In this document: piece after piece, positions 1 through 7,474 of the stretch
How the letters are laid out: the number at the start of each line of letters is the position of its first letter
Position numbering within the stretch: the stretch's first letter is position 1
Assembly: GCF_000388065.1 (NCBI RefSeq)
Contig: NW_009242971.1
Coordinates: 1,863,426 to 1,891,599 of the forward strand
DNA: 28,174 nucleotides
Reading direction: 5' to 3'
Origin: Fonticula alba
Taxonomy: Eukaryota > Opisthokonta > Rotosphaerida > Fonticulaceae
Program-made: the position numbers and the translations under genes
Notes under the pieces: generated by a model
Databases searched by the model: none
What the model saw: the letters and a program-made list of their open reading frames with translations, nothing else
What the model was told of the DNA's origin: nothing

Positions 1-2
1 AT

Positions 3-1082
3 GTCGTCGGCGGCGTGGTCGAGCTGCTGGACGGCGTGGTCGAGACCGTCGACGATGTCCTCACCGGCGGCGGCAACACCGGCGGCGGCGGCGGCAACAT
101 GAACGGCGGCAACATGAATGGTGGCAACATGAACGGCGGCAACATGAACGGCGGCAACATGAACGGCGGCAACATGAACGGCGGCTGCCACACCGGCAAC
201 TGCCACACCGGCGGCAATACCTGCCAGAACCGCTGCTCGTGCGGCGCCTGCGGCACCCACAACTGCCCGATGCCCACCATGAAGCCGACTCCCAAGCCGA
301 CTCCCAAGCCGACGCCCCTGCCCTACTGCCCGCCGGGGTACATCTGCCCGCCGGGCTACCAGTACCCGCCGGGGTACCAGCTCCCGCCGACCTACCAAAT
401 CCCGCCGGGGTACCAGTACCCGCCTGGGTACCCGCTGCCCGGCGGCGACCACGGTGCCGTGCATCCGACCATGGTCGTGCCGCCTGGGCACCACCTGCCG
501 CCCGGCTACGGCATGATCGGGCCCTGCTTCGTGTGCGGCCAGTACGGGCACATGATGTGTGGCGGGGCTCGTGCGCGGTCGGACAGCGCGGCCGCCACGG
601 CCGATGCCGCCGCCGCCCCGGCCAACGGGGTGACCGCGCCATCGCCGGCCGCCGACACCCCGCCGGCCGCCGAGGCCGGCCCGCTCATCCGCGTGGTCAA
701 CTCGATCCTCCGCCGGCGGCCGGCTCGTAGCAAGGGTGCCCGCGCCGACCCGGAGGAAATCCTCCGCGAGGCGGTGCACACCATCAAGCAGAACCCGGAG
801 TTCCTGGCCACCGTGATCCCGACCAACCTCGGCCTCACCAATGTCCAGGTGACCGCCGTGCTGGGCCAGCTCCTGCCCGGGCTGGACCTCAGCGACCTGA
901 CGGCCCTCATCCAGGGTGCCGGCAATGGCCCGGCCCTGGGGGTCCTGCGCGGTGGCCGCGACCGCGAAGGCGTCGCCGCCTCCGGCACCGCCGCCTCCCA
1001 CGACCAAGGTACGAGGTCATCCTCCCGGGCCCCGGGCCCCGTGTCGCCGGGGCCGACGCCGCCGCCGCCGCCGCCGCTGCCG

Positions 1083-1118
<36 letters not shown>

Positions 1119-2852
1119 GTGCCCCCGGCATCCGCCTCTTCCTCCCCCCCTTCGCCGCGGCCCCCCGTGGGGCGGGTGTTGCAGACGAAGTCCATTGTGT
1201 CGCCCTCGCGGCGGGTGCCCCCGCGGCGGGTGCCGGTATCCAATGTGCCCCGCACGCCGGAGGTCATCCCGCCGTCGGTGCAGCTCCCGCCGCCCAAGGG
1301 GCCCGGGCCCAAGCTCCGCCCGATGCCCGACGGCCGGGAGGAAAACCAGTGGACGCTGAAGCCCAACGCGCCGACCCTCACCTTGAACATCGGTCCGGAT
1401 GGGGTTCCGCAGATGCTGGTCATTCGCCAAGTGTTGTCCGAGCTGCAGCAGCAGGCAGCGACGGCCGGTGGTGCCGGCACCACCGGCGAGCCGGCCGGTC
1501 GCCGCCACCACCCTGCCCAGGAAGGTGTCCATGAGAGTGGTGGGGATGGCGGCGCAGTGGGGCTGGTGCGGGGCCGCGGGCGCCGGGACGATGCCAATGC
1601 CATGGCATCCGCCGGTGGCGTTGGCACTGGCACCACGGACCAGCAACTGGTCGAGGCCATGCTGCAGGTCCTGCGGGGCGCCTCGCCATCGGTCGAGGGG
1701 GCCACCTCGCCGGATGCCGCGGCCCTGCAGCAGCTCCTGCTGGAGTATACCCAGCGCACGGCGGCCGTCGAGGCGGAGGTCACCGCCGCGTCCAGCACCC
1801 GGCCCGATGGGCCTGGCCATATGCCGCACGGTACCACAGTGGATGATGAGAGGCAGCCGGCGCCGGCCGGTACGGCCACCGCCCCGGTTGGCGGGGCGCC
1901 CGTAGCCCCCCCGGCCCGGCCGCCGTTTGCCAGTAACACCGGCGGCTGGGGAGCGGGCGACTCGGCGGTGACGGTGGTGGCGGGCGGCGGCGGCGGCCCG
2001 GCCGCTGGTGCTGGTGGCCAGCCGCCCGGGCCGTGGACACACCAGGGCGACGGTGCCGAGCAGCTTTACTACCCCCCGAGTGGCGGGGTGCCGGGCCACG
2101 GCGGGGCAGGGCTCCATGGGGCCGGGATTGCCTTTGCCCCGTCAGCCGGCGGGGGGGCGTCTCCGGGAGGTGGCGGTGGTGGCGGCGCGGTCTTCAGCAG
2201 TCGCCGGCAGCAGCAGCAGCAGCAGCAGCAACAAACACAACAGTTCTCGAGCGTTGATGGCGGCACCGCCGCGGGCGCCGGCCGAGGGACCCTGAGCTGG
2301 GACCCCTCGAGCTGGGACAGCCAGCGGGGCAGGCCCTTCGGCAGCATGCCGGTGCATCATGCCGGGCATGTGGCTCCGGGCCTGCCGACCCTGGGCCAGC
2401 TCCTGCGTCTGGACAATGGCCAGCATGCGGTCCTGCTGCCGGATGGCCGGGTGCTCGGCCTCGCCAGCGACCTGGTGGAGGCCGGCCCTGCCAAGCCGGC
2501 CGGGCCCGTGATTGCGGAGACTGTCCAGGAGGCGCTTGACGAGAGTGTCCATGTCCATGCAAAGGCCACGCCGGCGACGGCGGATGGTGATGAGGGCGAT
2601 GATGATGGCGATGATGATGGCGATGATGATGACGATGGCCGGCCGTGGCACGCTCGCCGCCCGGCGGGCCAGGGAACCGTGAACAGTGTCCTTCAGAACA
2701 GTGTCGAAGAGAAGCACCAGGCCGCGGCGGCCAGCAGCGGGGCGGCCACCACCCACCTCGAGGGTGGCATCCACCACCACCCGGAGGGCGAGGTGGCCGC
2801 CGACCCGCGCGGCCCCCAGCCGCCGGCGTCCTCCTCCGCCATCACCCCGGGT

Positions 2853-2887
<35 letters not shown>

Positions 2888-3884
2888 GCACTACCCCTCA
2901 GCACCTCCCCACTTGGCCCATGACGACGACACTGACAATTGGATGCCCATCCTCCCGTCCAATGCCGACCCCCACCTCCCCCCTGGTGGTGGTGCTACTG
3001 CCGGGCTCGGCGGCGCCGCAGGCCACCAGACCGCCGACGCGGCGCACCACGCCGGCTCGGTGGCCGCCGACGAGACGGCCGCCCAGCAGACGGAGCACGA
3101 CCGCGCCGGGGCCGACCACGCGGAGAATGTGGAGTTCTCCCACGGCCAGCCGGTGGAGGTCTACCACGACGCGCACCGCGAGCAGCAGGACGGCAGCGAG
3201 CCCATGATGCACATCCTGCCGATGCCGGACTACCAGGAGGAGATCCACACCAGTGCCGGCGACAGCGAGTCCGACCAGCTGATGCACATCCTGCCGGTGC
3301 TGGACTTCCAGGAGGAGGACCACGCCTCGGCCCCGGCCGCCGGCAGTGACTCCGACCCGATGATGCACATCCTGCCGATCCAGGAGAAGGCCACCCTGCT
3401 GCGTAGCCAGGTGGCCGACGGCGCGGCCGGCGGCGAGGCCACCGGCGCCCTCGGCGTCTTCCCCATCCTCATGGCGGTCATGGGTGTCACGGCCCTCGGT
3501 CTGGCGGCCATGATGCTGGTGGCCACGCGGTCGCGCGCCGCTCGCCGCCGTGCGGGCGCCTCGCTGCGCTCATTCGCCCGGCGCATCACCGGAGCCCCGG
3601 AGTCCCGTCGCCGTCGCGGCGGCCAGGGCGCCGCCAGCAGCCTCGGCTACGAGGGCCCGGCCGCCGGCCCGACCGCCGTCGCCGTCCAGGCCGGCTCCGC
3701 CTCCCCGGCGGCCGTCGGTCCCGTGGTGGCTGGCAACGCCGCGGTCACCACCCTGCCGGTGGTTGTCGACAGCGCCAGCGCCCCCCTGATCCAGATGCCT
3801 GCCGCGCCGGAGGGCAACGGCTGGGCCGAATCCTGGAACAGCGACCTCGAGGAGGACCTCGAGGGCAGCGTCGGCACCAACTAA
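3..3884 (+). CDS. Repeat-rich single-pass membrane protein, 5' partial
   Basis: I do not recognise the family. The frame is open to the left edge, and the first possible in-window start (15) is a GTG, so the true start lies upstream and any signal peptide is unseen. In order: six NMNGG units (96-185); a Cys/His-rich stretch with CHTGNCHTGG; a short KPTP run; about seven PPGY-like units; CFVCGQYGHMMCGG; a long disordered Pro/Gly/Ala region with three poly-Gln runs; an Asp-rich tract; and MHILP motif repeats (3190-3390). A hydrophobic segment follows (about 3456-3522, FPILMAVMGVTALGLAAMML) with an immediate Arg-rich stop-transfer stretch, so the last ~120 residues would be cytosolic. It ends WAESWNSDLEEDLEGSVGTN, then TAA. 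No intron is needed over 3.9 kb, unlike three of the four other long genes. A cell-surface or secretory-pathway protein is an inference from the Cys-rich and membrane segments. Confidence 0.75.
96..185 (+). repeat. Six 15-bp coding repeats (NMNGG)
   Basis: Six tandem copies of a 15-base unit AACATGAACGGCGGC encode Asn-Met-Asn-Gly-Gly. The copies are almost identical (one synonymous AAT), which suggests recent expansion or homogenisation. They lie directly before the Cys/His-rich segment of the membrane protein. Confidence 0.95.
318..440 (+). repeat. PPGY tandem repeats
   Basis: About seven imperfect units of the form [CQY]-[IYLP]-x-PPGY are encoded, with one PPTY variant. Such XYPPX-type arrays are known from tails of annexins, rhodopsins and other Pro/Tyr-rich proteins. 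PPxY sequences can also bind WW domains, but the spacing here is PPGY and no partner is seen. Confidence 0.9.
1086..1115 (+). repeat. (CAG)10 poly-Gln tract
   Basis: Ten uninterrupted CAG codons follow a Pro-rich stretch and a Lys, inside the disordered part of the membrane-protein gene. A pure codon run of this kind is likely length-polymorphic. Confidence 0.95.
2208..2243 (+). repeat. CAG/CAA poly-Gln tract
   Basis: Seven CAG and two CAA codons encode nine Gln, followed by Thr-Gln-Gln. The CAA and ACA interruptions make this tract more stable than the pure CAG runs on either side. Confidence 0.95.
2583..2638 (+). repeat. Asp/Gly acidic repeat (GATGATGGC-like)
   Basis: Degenerate tandem GAT/GGC codons encode a run of the type GDDDGDDDGDDDDDG. 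It forms an acidic, possibly cation-binding, disordered segment. It is not a canonical EF-hand, because no flanking helices are visible. Confidence 0.9.
2853..2885 (+). repeat. (CAG)11 poly-Gln tract
   Basis: Eleven consecutive CAG codons occur in the membrane-protein gene, preceding the Ala/His/Asp-rich region that leads to the MHILP repeats. Confidence 0.95.
3190..3390 (+). repeat. Three MHILP motif repeats
   Basis: Three copies of the pattern [ED]-[PQ]-[ML]-MHILP-[MVI], two of them continuing into D-[YF]-QEE, are separated by Ser/Asp-rich spacers. They sit just on the N-terminal side of the membrane segment. A weaker relative, NWMPILP, occurs near 2938. The hydrophobic core in an acidic context looks like a short linear binding motif repeated for avidity. 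No known motif is recognised. Confidence 0.85.
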
Positions 3885-4484
3885 GGGGCGTGCAAGTGTG
3901 CCGGCCCCGCGTCGCGCTCTCCTGTGGCGCGCGCGCGCCCCCCCCCCCCCCGCCCCCCCCGCCCCCCCACCGCGCCTGTCGTCGACCGCGATGAGAGTCA
4001 CCCCCCTGCGCGCCTTGTGCTGCCGGTCTTCGCGCCCCGTGAAGAGGGCGGCATCCGCGTGTGTCGGGAGGTGGGCATCTGCCCAAGGCACCGGCGTGTG
4101 GTGGGAGTAAGCAGGGACGAGCAAAGAGACACACGTAGCGAGCTCGAGAGAGAAAGAGAGAGAGAGAGAGGCAGAGCGAGCAAGCATGCGCGGGGAGAGC
4201 AGGCGGAAGAAAGGCATCCGCATGGGATGACGCAAAGCCCTGCCGGAGGTGGCCACATAGCCGCGCGAGAAAAGACAACCCGGGAACGGACCGGAGAAGG
4301 CTGCGAGGGCGTCAGGGTGCGCGTGGGAGCAACAGGCACGCGAGAGGAAGTCGGAGGAGCGCGCATGGGTGTCCGGACCACATCGGCATCCGTTGTCCTC
4401 TGTGCCCCCCCCCGCTGCCCTGCTCTCGCCTGCGTGCCCTCCGCCCCCGGCCGAGTGTCTTCTCCCGTCCTCGCTGTCTCCCTC

Positions 4485-4494
<10 letters not shown>

Positions 4495-4525
<31 letters not shown>
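4495..4525. repeat. (CT)n microsatellite
   Basis: About fifteen CT units directly follow a C12 run in the presumed 3' flank of the membrane-protein gene. A complementary-type GA run lies about 330 bases upstream (4146-4170), so the two could pair in a transcript. Confidence 0.95.
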
Positions 4526-4527
<2 letters not shown>

Positions 4528-4702
4528 CTCGGTGGAGTGGACAGGCCCGAAGTAGCAGGGGCCTCCAAGTGTGTGAGCCCCCCTGTCCCCTTCCCCTCCA
4601 ATTGCCCCTACCCCCCCCCCCCCCCCCCATGGCTGAGGCGTGCGCAGTGCAGACGCACATCCGTAGTAATTTACCTAGGAAATGAGATTTGTTGTAGTAT
4701 TT

Positions 4703-4708
4703 AATAAA
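4703..4708 (+). terminator. AATAAA polyadenylation signal
   Basis: A canonical AATAAA lies in the only AT-rich island of the spacer, 819 bases after the stop of the membrane-protein gene. It is on the right strand to end that transcript, although an 0.8 kb 3' UTR would be long. There is one other AATAAA, downstream of ORC2. Confidence 0.55.
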
Positions 4709-5187
4709 CTCAGCTCGATTAAATAGGCACACCCATCTTCTGATTGTGGGGCGAAGGGAAGGATCCACGAAAAAAAATGGGGGGGCGCAAGCTCGGGAAG
4801 CACGCGTGGGAACCCTCGATCGGGCCGCGCGTTCGTGGGCAGCCCCGTCCCGCACACACGCACAGAGCGGCCTGCCTCCGGGCGAGGTCCCAGTGATTTG
4901 GACGCGCACGTGCGTGCCCATCGAGGGGTGGGGGGATGTGGTGGCGCGCCCGATGGTCGTCCCGGGGGGGGGAGGAGGACACACCCGGGCCGAAAAAGGC
5001 CATTAAAAAATCCCTCACATTGTGAGTGCCGAGAGCCGGCATCCACAACCGTCAACGGGGATCCGGTCGCCGATCGACCCGCGATCTGTCCCCTCTTTGT
5101 GGTCACTCCCTTTTCGCTTGCCCCCTTTGCTCCTCTGCCACCTTCGTTCGCGTGCTGTCTCTCCCCCTCTGTCTCCTGTGCACCGTC

Positions 5188-7233
5188 ATGGGAGATGCCC
5201 CCCCCGGGCCGGCCCGCACACTGTGCACTCTCCCCCCGCCTCTGCCTGCGCCTCGAGTGCGCTTTCGTCTGGATGCGTTGGCGGAGGATCTCCACGCCCG
5301 GGCGTGCCCGGGCGCCATGGCCAATGGCCCGCCCGCGGTGTCCTGGTCCCTTGTCTTCGACCGGCTTGGCCTGGATCCGGAGCCGGCCAAGGACGACGAG
5401 TTCCTTGCTCCGCTGCCGGGCTCGCCCTCGAAAGGGGCATCTCGCTCCGGCAGCAGGAGCCATGTCGCCTCTCCGACCCGGGGCCCAAACAGCCGGGCGG
5501 CTCCGGGCGCTCGGGAAAGCCCAAGTGCCAAGAAGATCCGACCGGCAAGTGCGAAAGCCACTCCGAGGGCCTCCTCGTCCAGTCGAATGGCCATGCTGGC
5601 CACGACGGCCCCCCCGTCGGAGCGCCCCACCCCGGTGACCATGGCAATGCCGGGCATGGTCCAGGGTGCCTCCGGCACCCCGGCTGCCTCAGCCCGGTTG
5701 ATGGGCCCAGCAGCGGTCACAGCGAATTCCCCCGCATCCCGGGCTCGGGCCACATTCGGATTGGGGACATCATCTCCCGCGGCTGGTCCGGCATCGACAG
5801 CCGGTGGCTCGGCCCCTCCGCCAGCCACGAAGACCATGCCCCCAGCCACCGCCCAGTCATCCGGGCCGCCGCCCCCCGCCGTAGTCATGTCACCAAGCAA
5901 GGCAGCAAAGCCGAAGGCCCCTCGAGCGCTCAGGACCCCGGCGGTCCGGGAGTCTGTTTCTGAGGCCCCTCAAAAGACCCTGCCCCCGGCAGCTCAGCCA
6001 GCCCCACCGCAGGCACCTCAAGCATCCGTGACGCAGGCGTCTCGGGCACCCGTGGCACAGGCGTCTCGGGAAGCCTTGCCGCAGGCTCCTGAAGCACCCG
6101 TGGCACAAGCCCCTCAAGCACCCGTGGCACAGGCCCCTCAAGCACCCATGGCACAGGCCCCTCAAGCACCCATGGCACAGGCCCCTCAAGCACCCATGGC
6201 ACAGGCTCCTCAAGCACCCATGGCACAGGCTCCTCAAGCACCCATGGCACAGGCCCCTCAAGCACCCATGGCACAAGCCCTTCAACCACTCGTGGCACAG
6301 GCCCCTCAAGCGCCCGTGCCGCAGGTGCATCAGCCACCGAGGACGCCAGGGCGCCCCAAGGCCCCCACGCGGCAGGCGGCCCGAGCGTCCCCCCGACAGG
6401 GGGTCTCAGACCGAACGTCGCAAAAACCCCCAGCATCCCCGGTACAAGCAAGCCAAGTGGCGGCCCCGCGGGCAGCTCGGGTGCCGCCACTCTCGGCTCA
6501 GCCGGCTTCCTTGCGGCGCCCGGCCCCCCGGTCATCCTTCATCGACATCGACTGTGACGTGTCCTCCGGCGAGTCGGACTCGTCGGACGATGGGGACTTC
6601 GACATTCCGAACACGCAGGATCGCATGTTCATTGATGACCGCGACTCGGAGTCGGCCTCATCGCCGAGCAGCTCGCCGAGCCAGCTGGGGCTCCGGTTCT
6701 TGGAGGCCGTCAGCCCCCTGGCACGGGGGTCCCGACGCCGGGGGCCGCCAGCCGCCGGGGCCTTCCAACTGACCGGCCAAAGCCTGTGGGCCGATCGGGC
6801 CGATGCGGAGGCCGACTTCGATCCCGACTCTCAGGGGACGACACAGGCCGACTCGAGCCTGTGCGACTTCATCGTCAGTGACGAGGAGGATGTCGAGGAA
6901 ATCGACCTGCTCGGGAGTTCCGATGAGGAGTGCCACGACGATGGGGATGGCGATCCGGCGCAGCCATGCGGGACCGGCCGGGGCCGGGGCCGGGGCCGGG
7001 GCCGGTCCGGGCGTCTGGTTCTCGGGAATTCCTGGGACGGGCCGCCGGGGTCGGAGGCGCTGGCTCCGGTCGACAGGGGCCGGACAAACCGCCGGCGCCG
7101 GCGCCAGCGGCTGCTGGCTAATGCGGAGGATCTTTTCGCGCACATCGATGATGGTGACGACCTTCATCATGGACCCCCTCGGCGGAGGCGTGTTCGCGAG
7201 GCTCTGTCCCAAGTAACCTTCTCCCAGTTCTAG
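5188..7233 (+). CDS. Disordered, probably nuclear protein with APQAPMAQ repeats
   Basis: Single exon, 681 aa from the ATG at 5188. The frame runs further up only through a GTG (5026) inside a pyrimidine-rich leader, so I chose the ATG; 5318 (MANGPPAVSW) is an alternative. In order: a short ordered-looking stretch (VSWSLVFDRLGLDPEPAKDDEF); a Ser/Pro/Ala-rich basic region with KKIRP; ten 8-residue repeats (6085-6324); and an acidic C-terminal third with SFIDIDCDVSSGESDSSDD, DRMFIDDRDSES and CDFIVSDEEDVEEIDL. An RG run and basic clusters (RTNRRRRRQRLL, PPRRRRVREAL) follow, and it ends SQVTFSQF. The FIDD/FIVSDEE acidic patches remind me of disordered tails of DNA-repair proteins such as FANCM/Mph1, but no helicase or other catalytic domain is present, so no function is claimed. 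The basic clusters suggest nuclear entry (inference). Confidence 0.78.
   Translation: MGDAPPGPARTLCTLPPPLPAPRVRFRLDALAEDLHARACPGAMANGPPAVSWSLVFDRLGLDPEPAKDDEFLAPLPGSPSKGASRSGSRSHVASPTRGPNSRAAPGARESPSAKKIRPASAKATPRASSSSRMAMLATTAPPSERPTPVTMAMPGMVQGASGTPAASARLMGPAAVTANSPASRARATFGLGTSSPAAGPASTAGGSAPPPATKTMPPATAQSSGPPPPAVVMSPSKAAKPKAPRALRTPAVRESVSEAPQKTLPPAAQPAPPQAPQASVTQASRAPVAQASREALPQAPEAPVAQAPQAPVAQAPQAPMAQAPQAPMAQAPQAPMAQAPQAPMAQAPQAPMAQAPQAPMAQALQPLVAQAPQAPVPQVHQPPRTPGRPKAPTRQAARASPRQGVSDRTSQKPPASPVQASQVAAPRAARVPPLSAQPASLRRPAPRSSFIDIDCDVSSGESDSSDDGDFDIPNTQDRMFIDDRDSESASSPSSSPSQLGLRFLEAVSPLARGSRRRGPPAAGAFQLTGQSLWADRADAEADFDPDSQGTTQADSSLCDFIVSDEEDVEEIDLLGSSDEECHDDGDGDPAQPCGTGRGRGRGRGRSGRLVLGNSWDGPPGSEALAPVDRGRTNRRRRRQRLLANAEDLFAHIDDGDDLHHGPPRRRRVREALSQVTFSQF
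6085..6324 (+). repeat. Ten 24-bp coding repeats (APQAPMAQ)
   Basis: Ten tandem 24-base units encode Ala-Pro-x-Ala-Pro-[MV]-Ala-Gln. The six central units are identical in protein and nearly identical in DNA. The outer units (APEAPVAQ at the start, ALQPLVAQ and APQAPVPQ at the end) have diverged, the usual pattern of expansion from the middle of an array. Similar but degenerate Gln/Ala/Pro units precede the array from about 5990. Confidence 0.95.
6977..7005 (+). repeat. GGGGCC-type run encoding Arg-Gly repeats
   Basis: Tandem CGGGGC units (GGGGCC hexanucleotide in register) encode GRGRGRGRGR in the C-terminal part of the disordered protein. Arg-Gly runs commonly bind RNA or are methylated. 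On DNA the unit has G-quadruplex potential. Confidence 0.85.
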
Positions 7234-7341
7234 CTCAATACATTACTCTCTTCTTCCGTCCCGCCCTCCCTCCCCTCGCGCAGTGCCTGAAGGGCCCGAT
7301 GGGGGATGTGCCCATTTCACAATATGCGGGAATCTATCTAT

Positions 7342-7396
7342 GGCGCACGCGCGCGCGCGTGTGTGTGTGTATGTGTGTGTGTGTGTGTGTGTGTGC
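7342..7396. repeat. (GC)n(GT)n microsatellite between convergent genes
   Basis: An alternating purine-pyrimidine run (GC then GT, one AT interruption) of about 55 bases lies between the ends of the disordered-protein gene (7233) and the kinase gene (7475). The 241-base spacer holds no gene. AATACA at 7237 is a poor polyadenylation-like match only four bases past the stop. Confidence 0.9.
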
Positions 7397-7474
7397 AAAT
7401 ACATCGTGGAAGGCAGCGTCACCAGGACCGGGCTCCACCGCATGTCGAAGGAGGGGAGCCGGGGACGAACTTGG

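Larger units (their letters stand above)
3885..5187. other. Intergenic / UTR region, low complexity
   Basis: I see no gene here. The left half is C-rich (long C runs at 3938-3968, 4484-4495 and 4611-4628) and carries a GA run (4146-4170) and a CT run (4495-4525). An AT-richer island at about 4655-4745 contains AATAAA. From about 4770 to 4975 the runs are G rather than C. From about 5085 to 5185 the strand is pyrimidine-rich (Cys/Ser/Pro-type shadow frames) and is probably the 5' leader of the gene starting at 5188. Confidence 0.7.

Noticed and set aside
1009-1014. GTACGA donor-like site in the membrane-protein gene
   Set aside because: It is phase 1, and the downstream CAG/AAG acceptors I checked fall in phase 0. 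The frame reads through without a stop.
4655-4760. Possible tRNA or small RNA gene in the AT-rich island
   Set aside because: I could not form a tRNA cloverleaf, nor find A/B boxes or a terminal T run in order. It is better explained as a polyadenylation zone.
6085-6324. CRISPR-like direct repeats
   Set aside because: The units are contiguous, in frame and coding, with no spacers. The same holds for 96-185 and 24001-24063.
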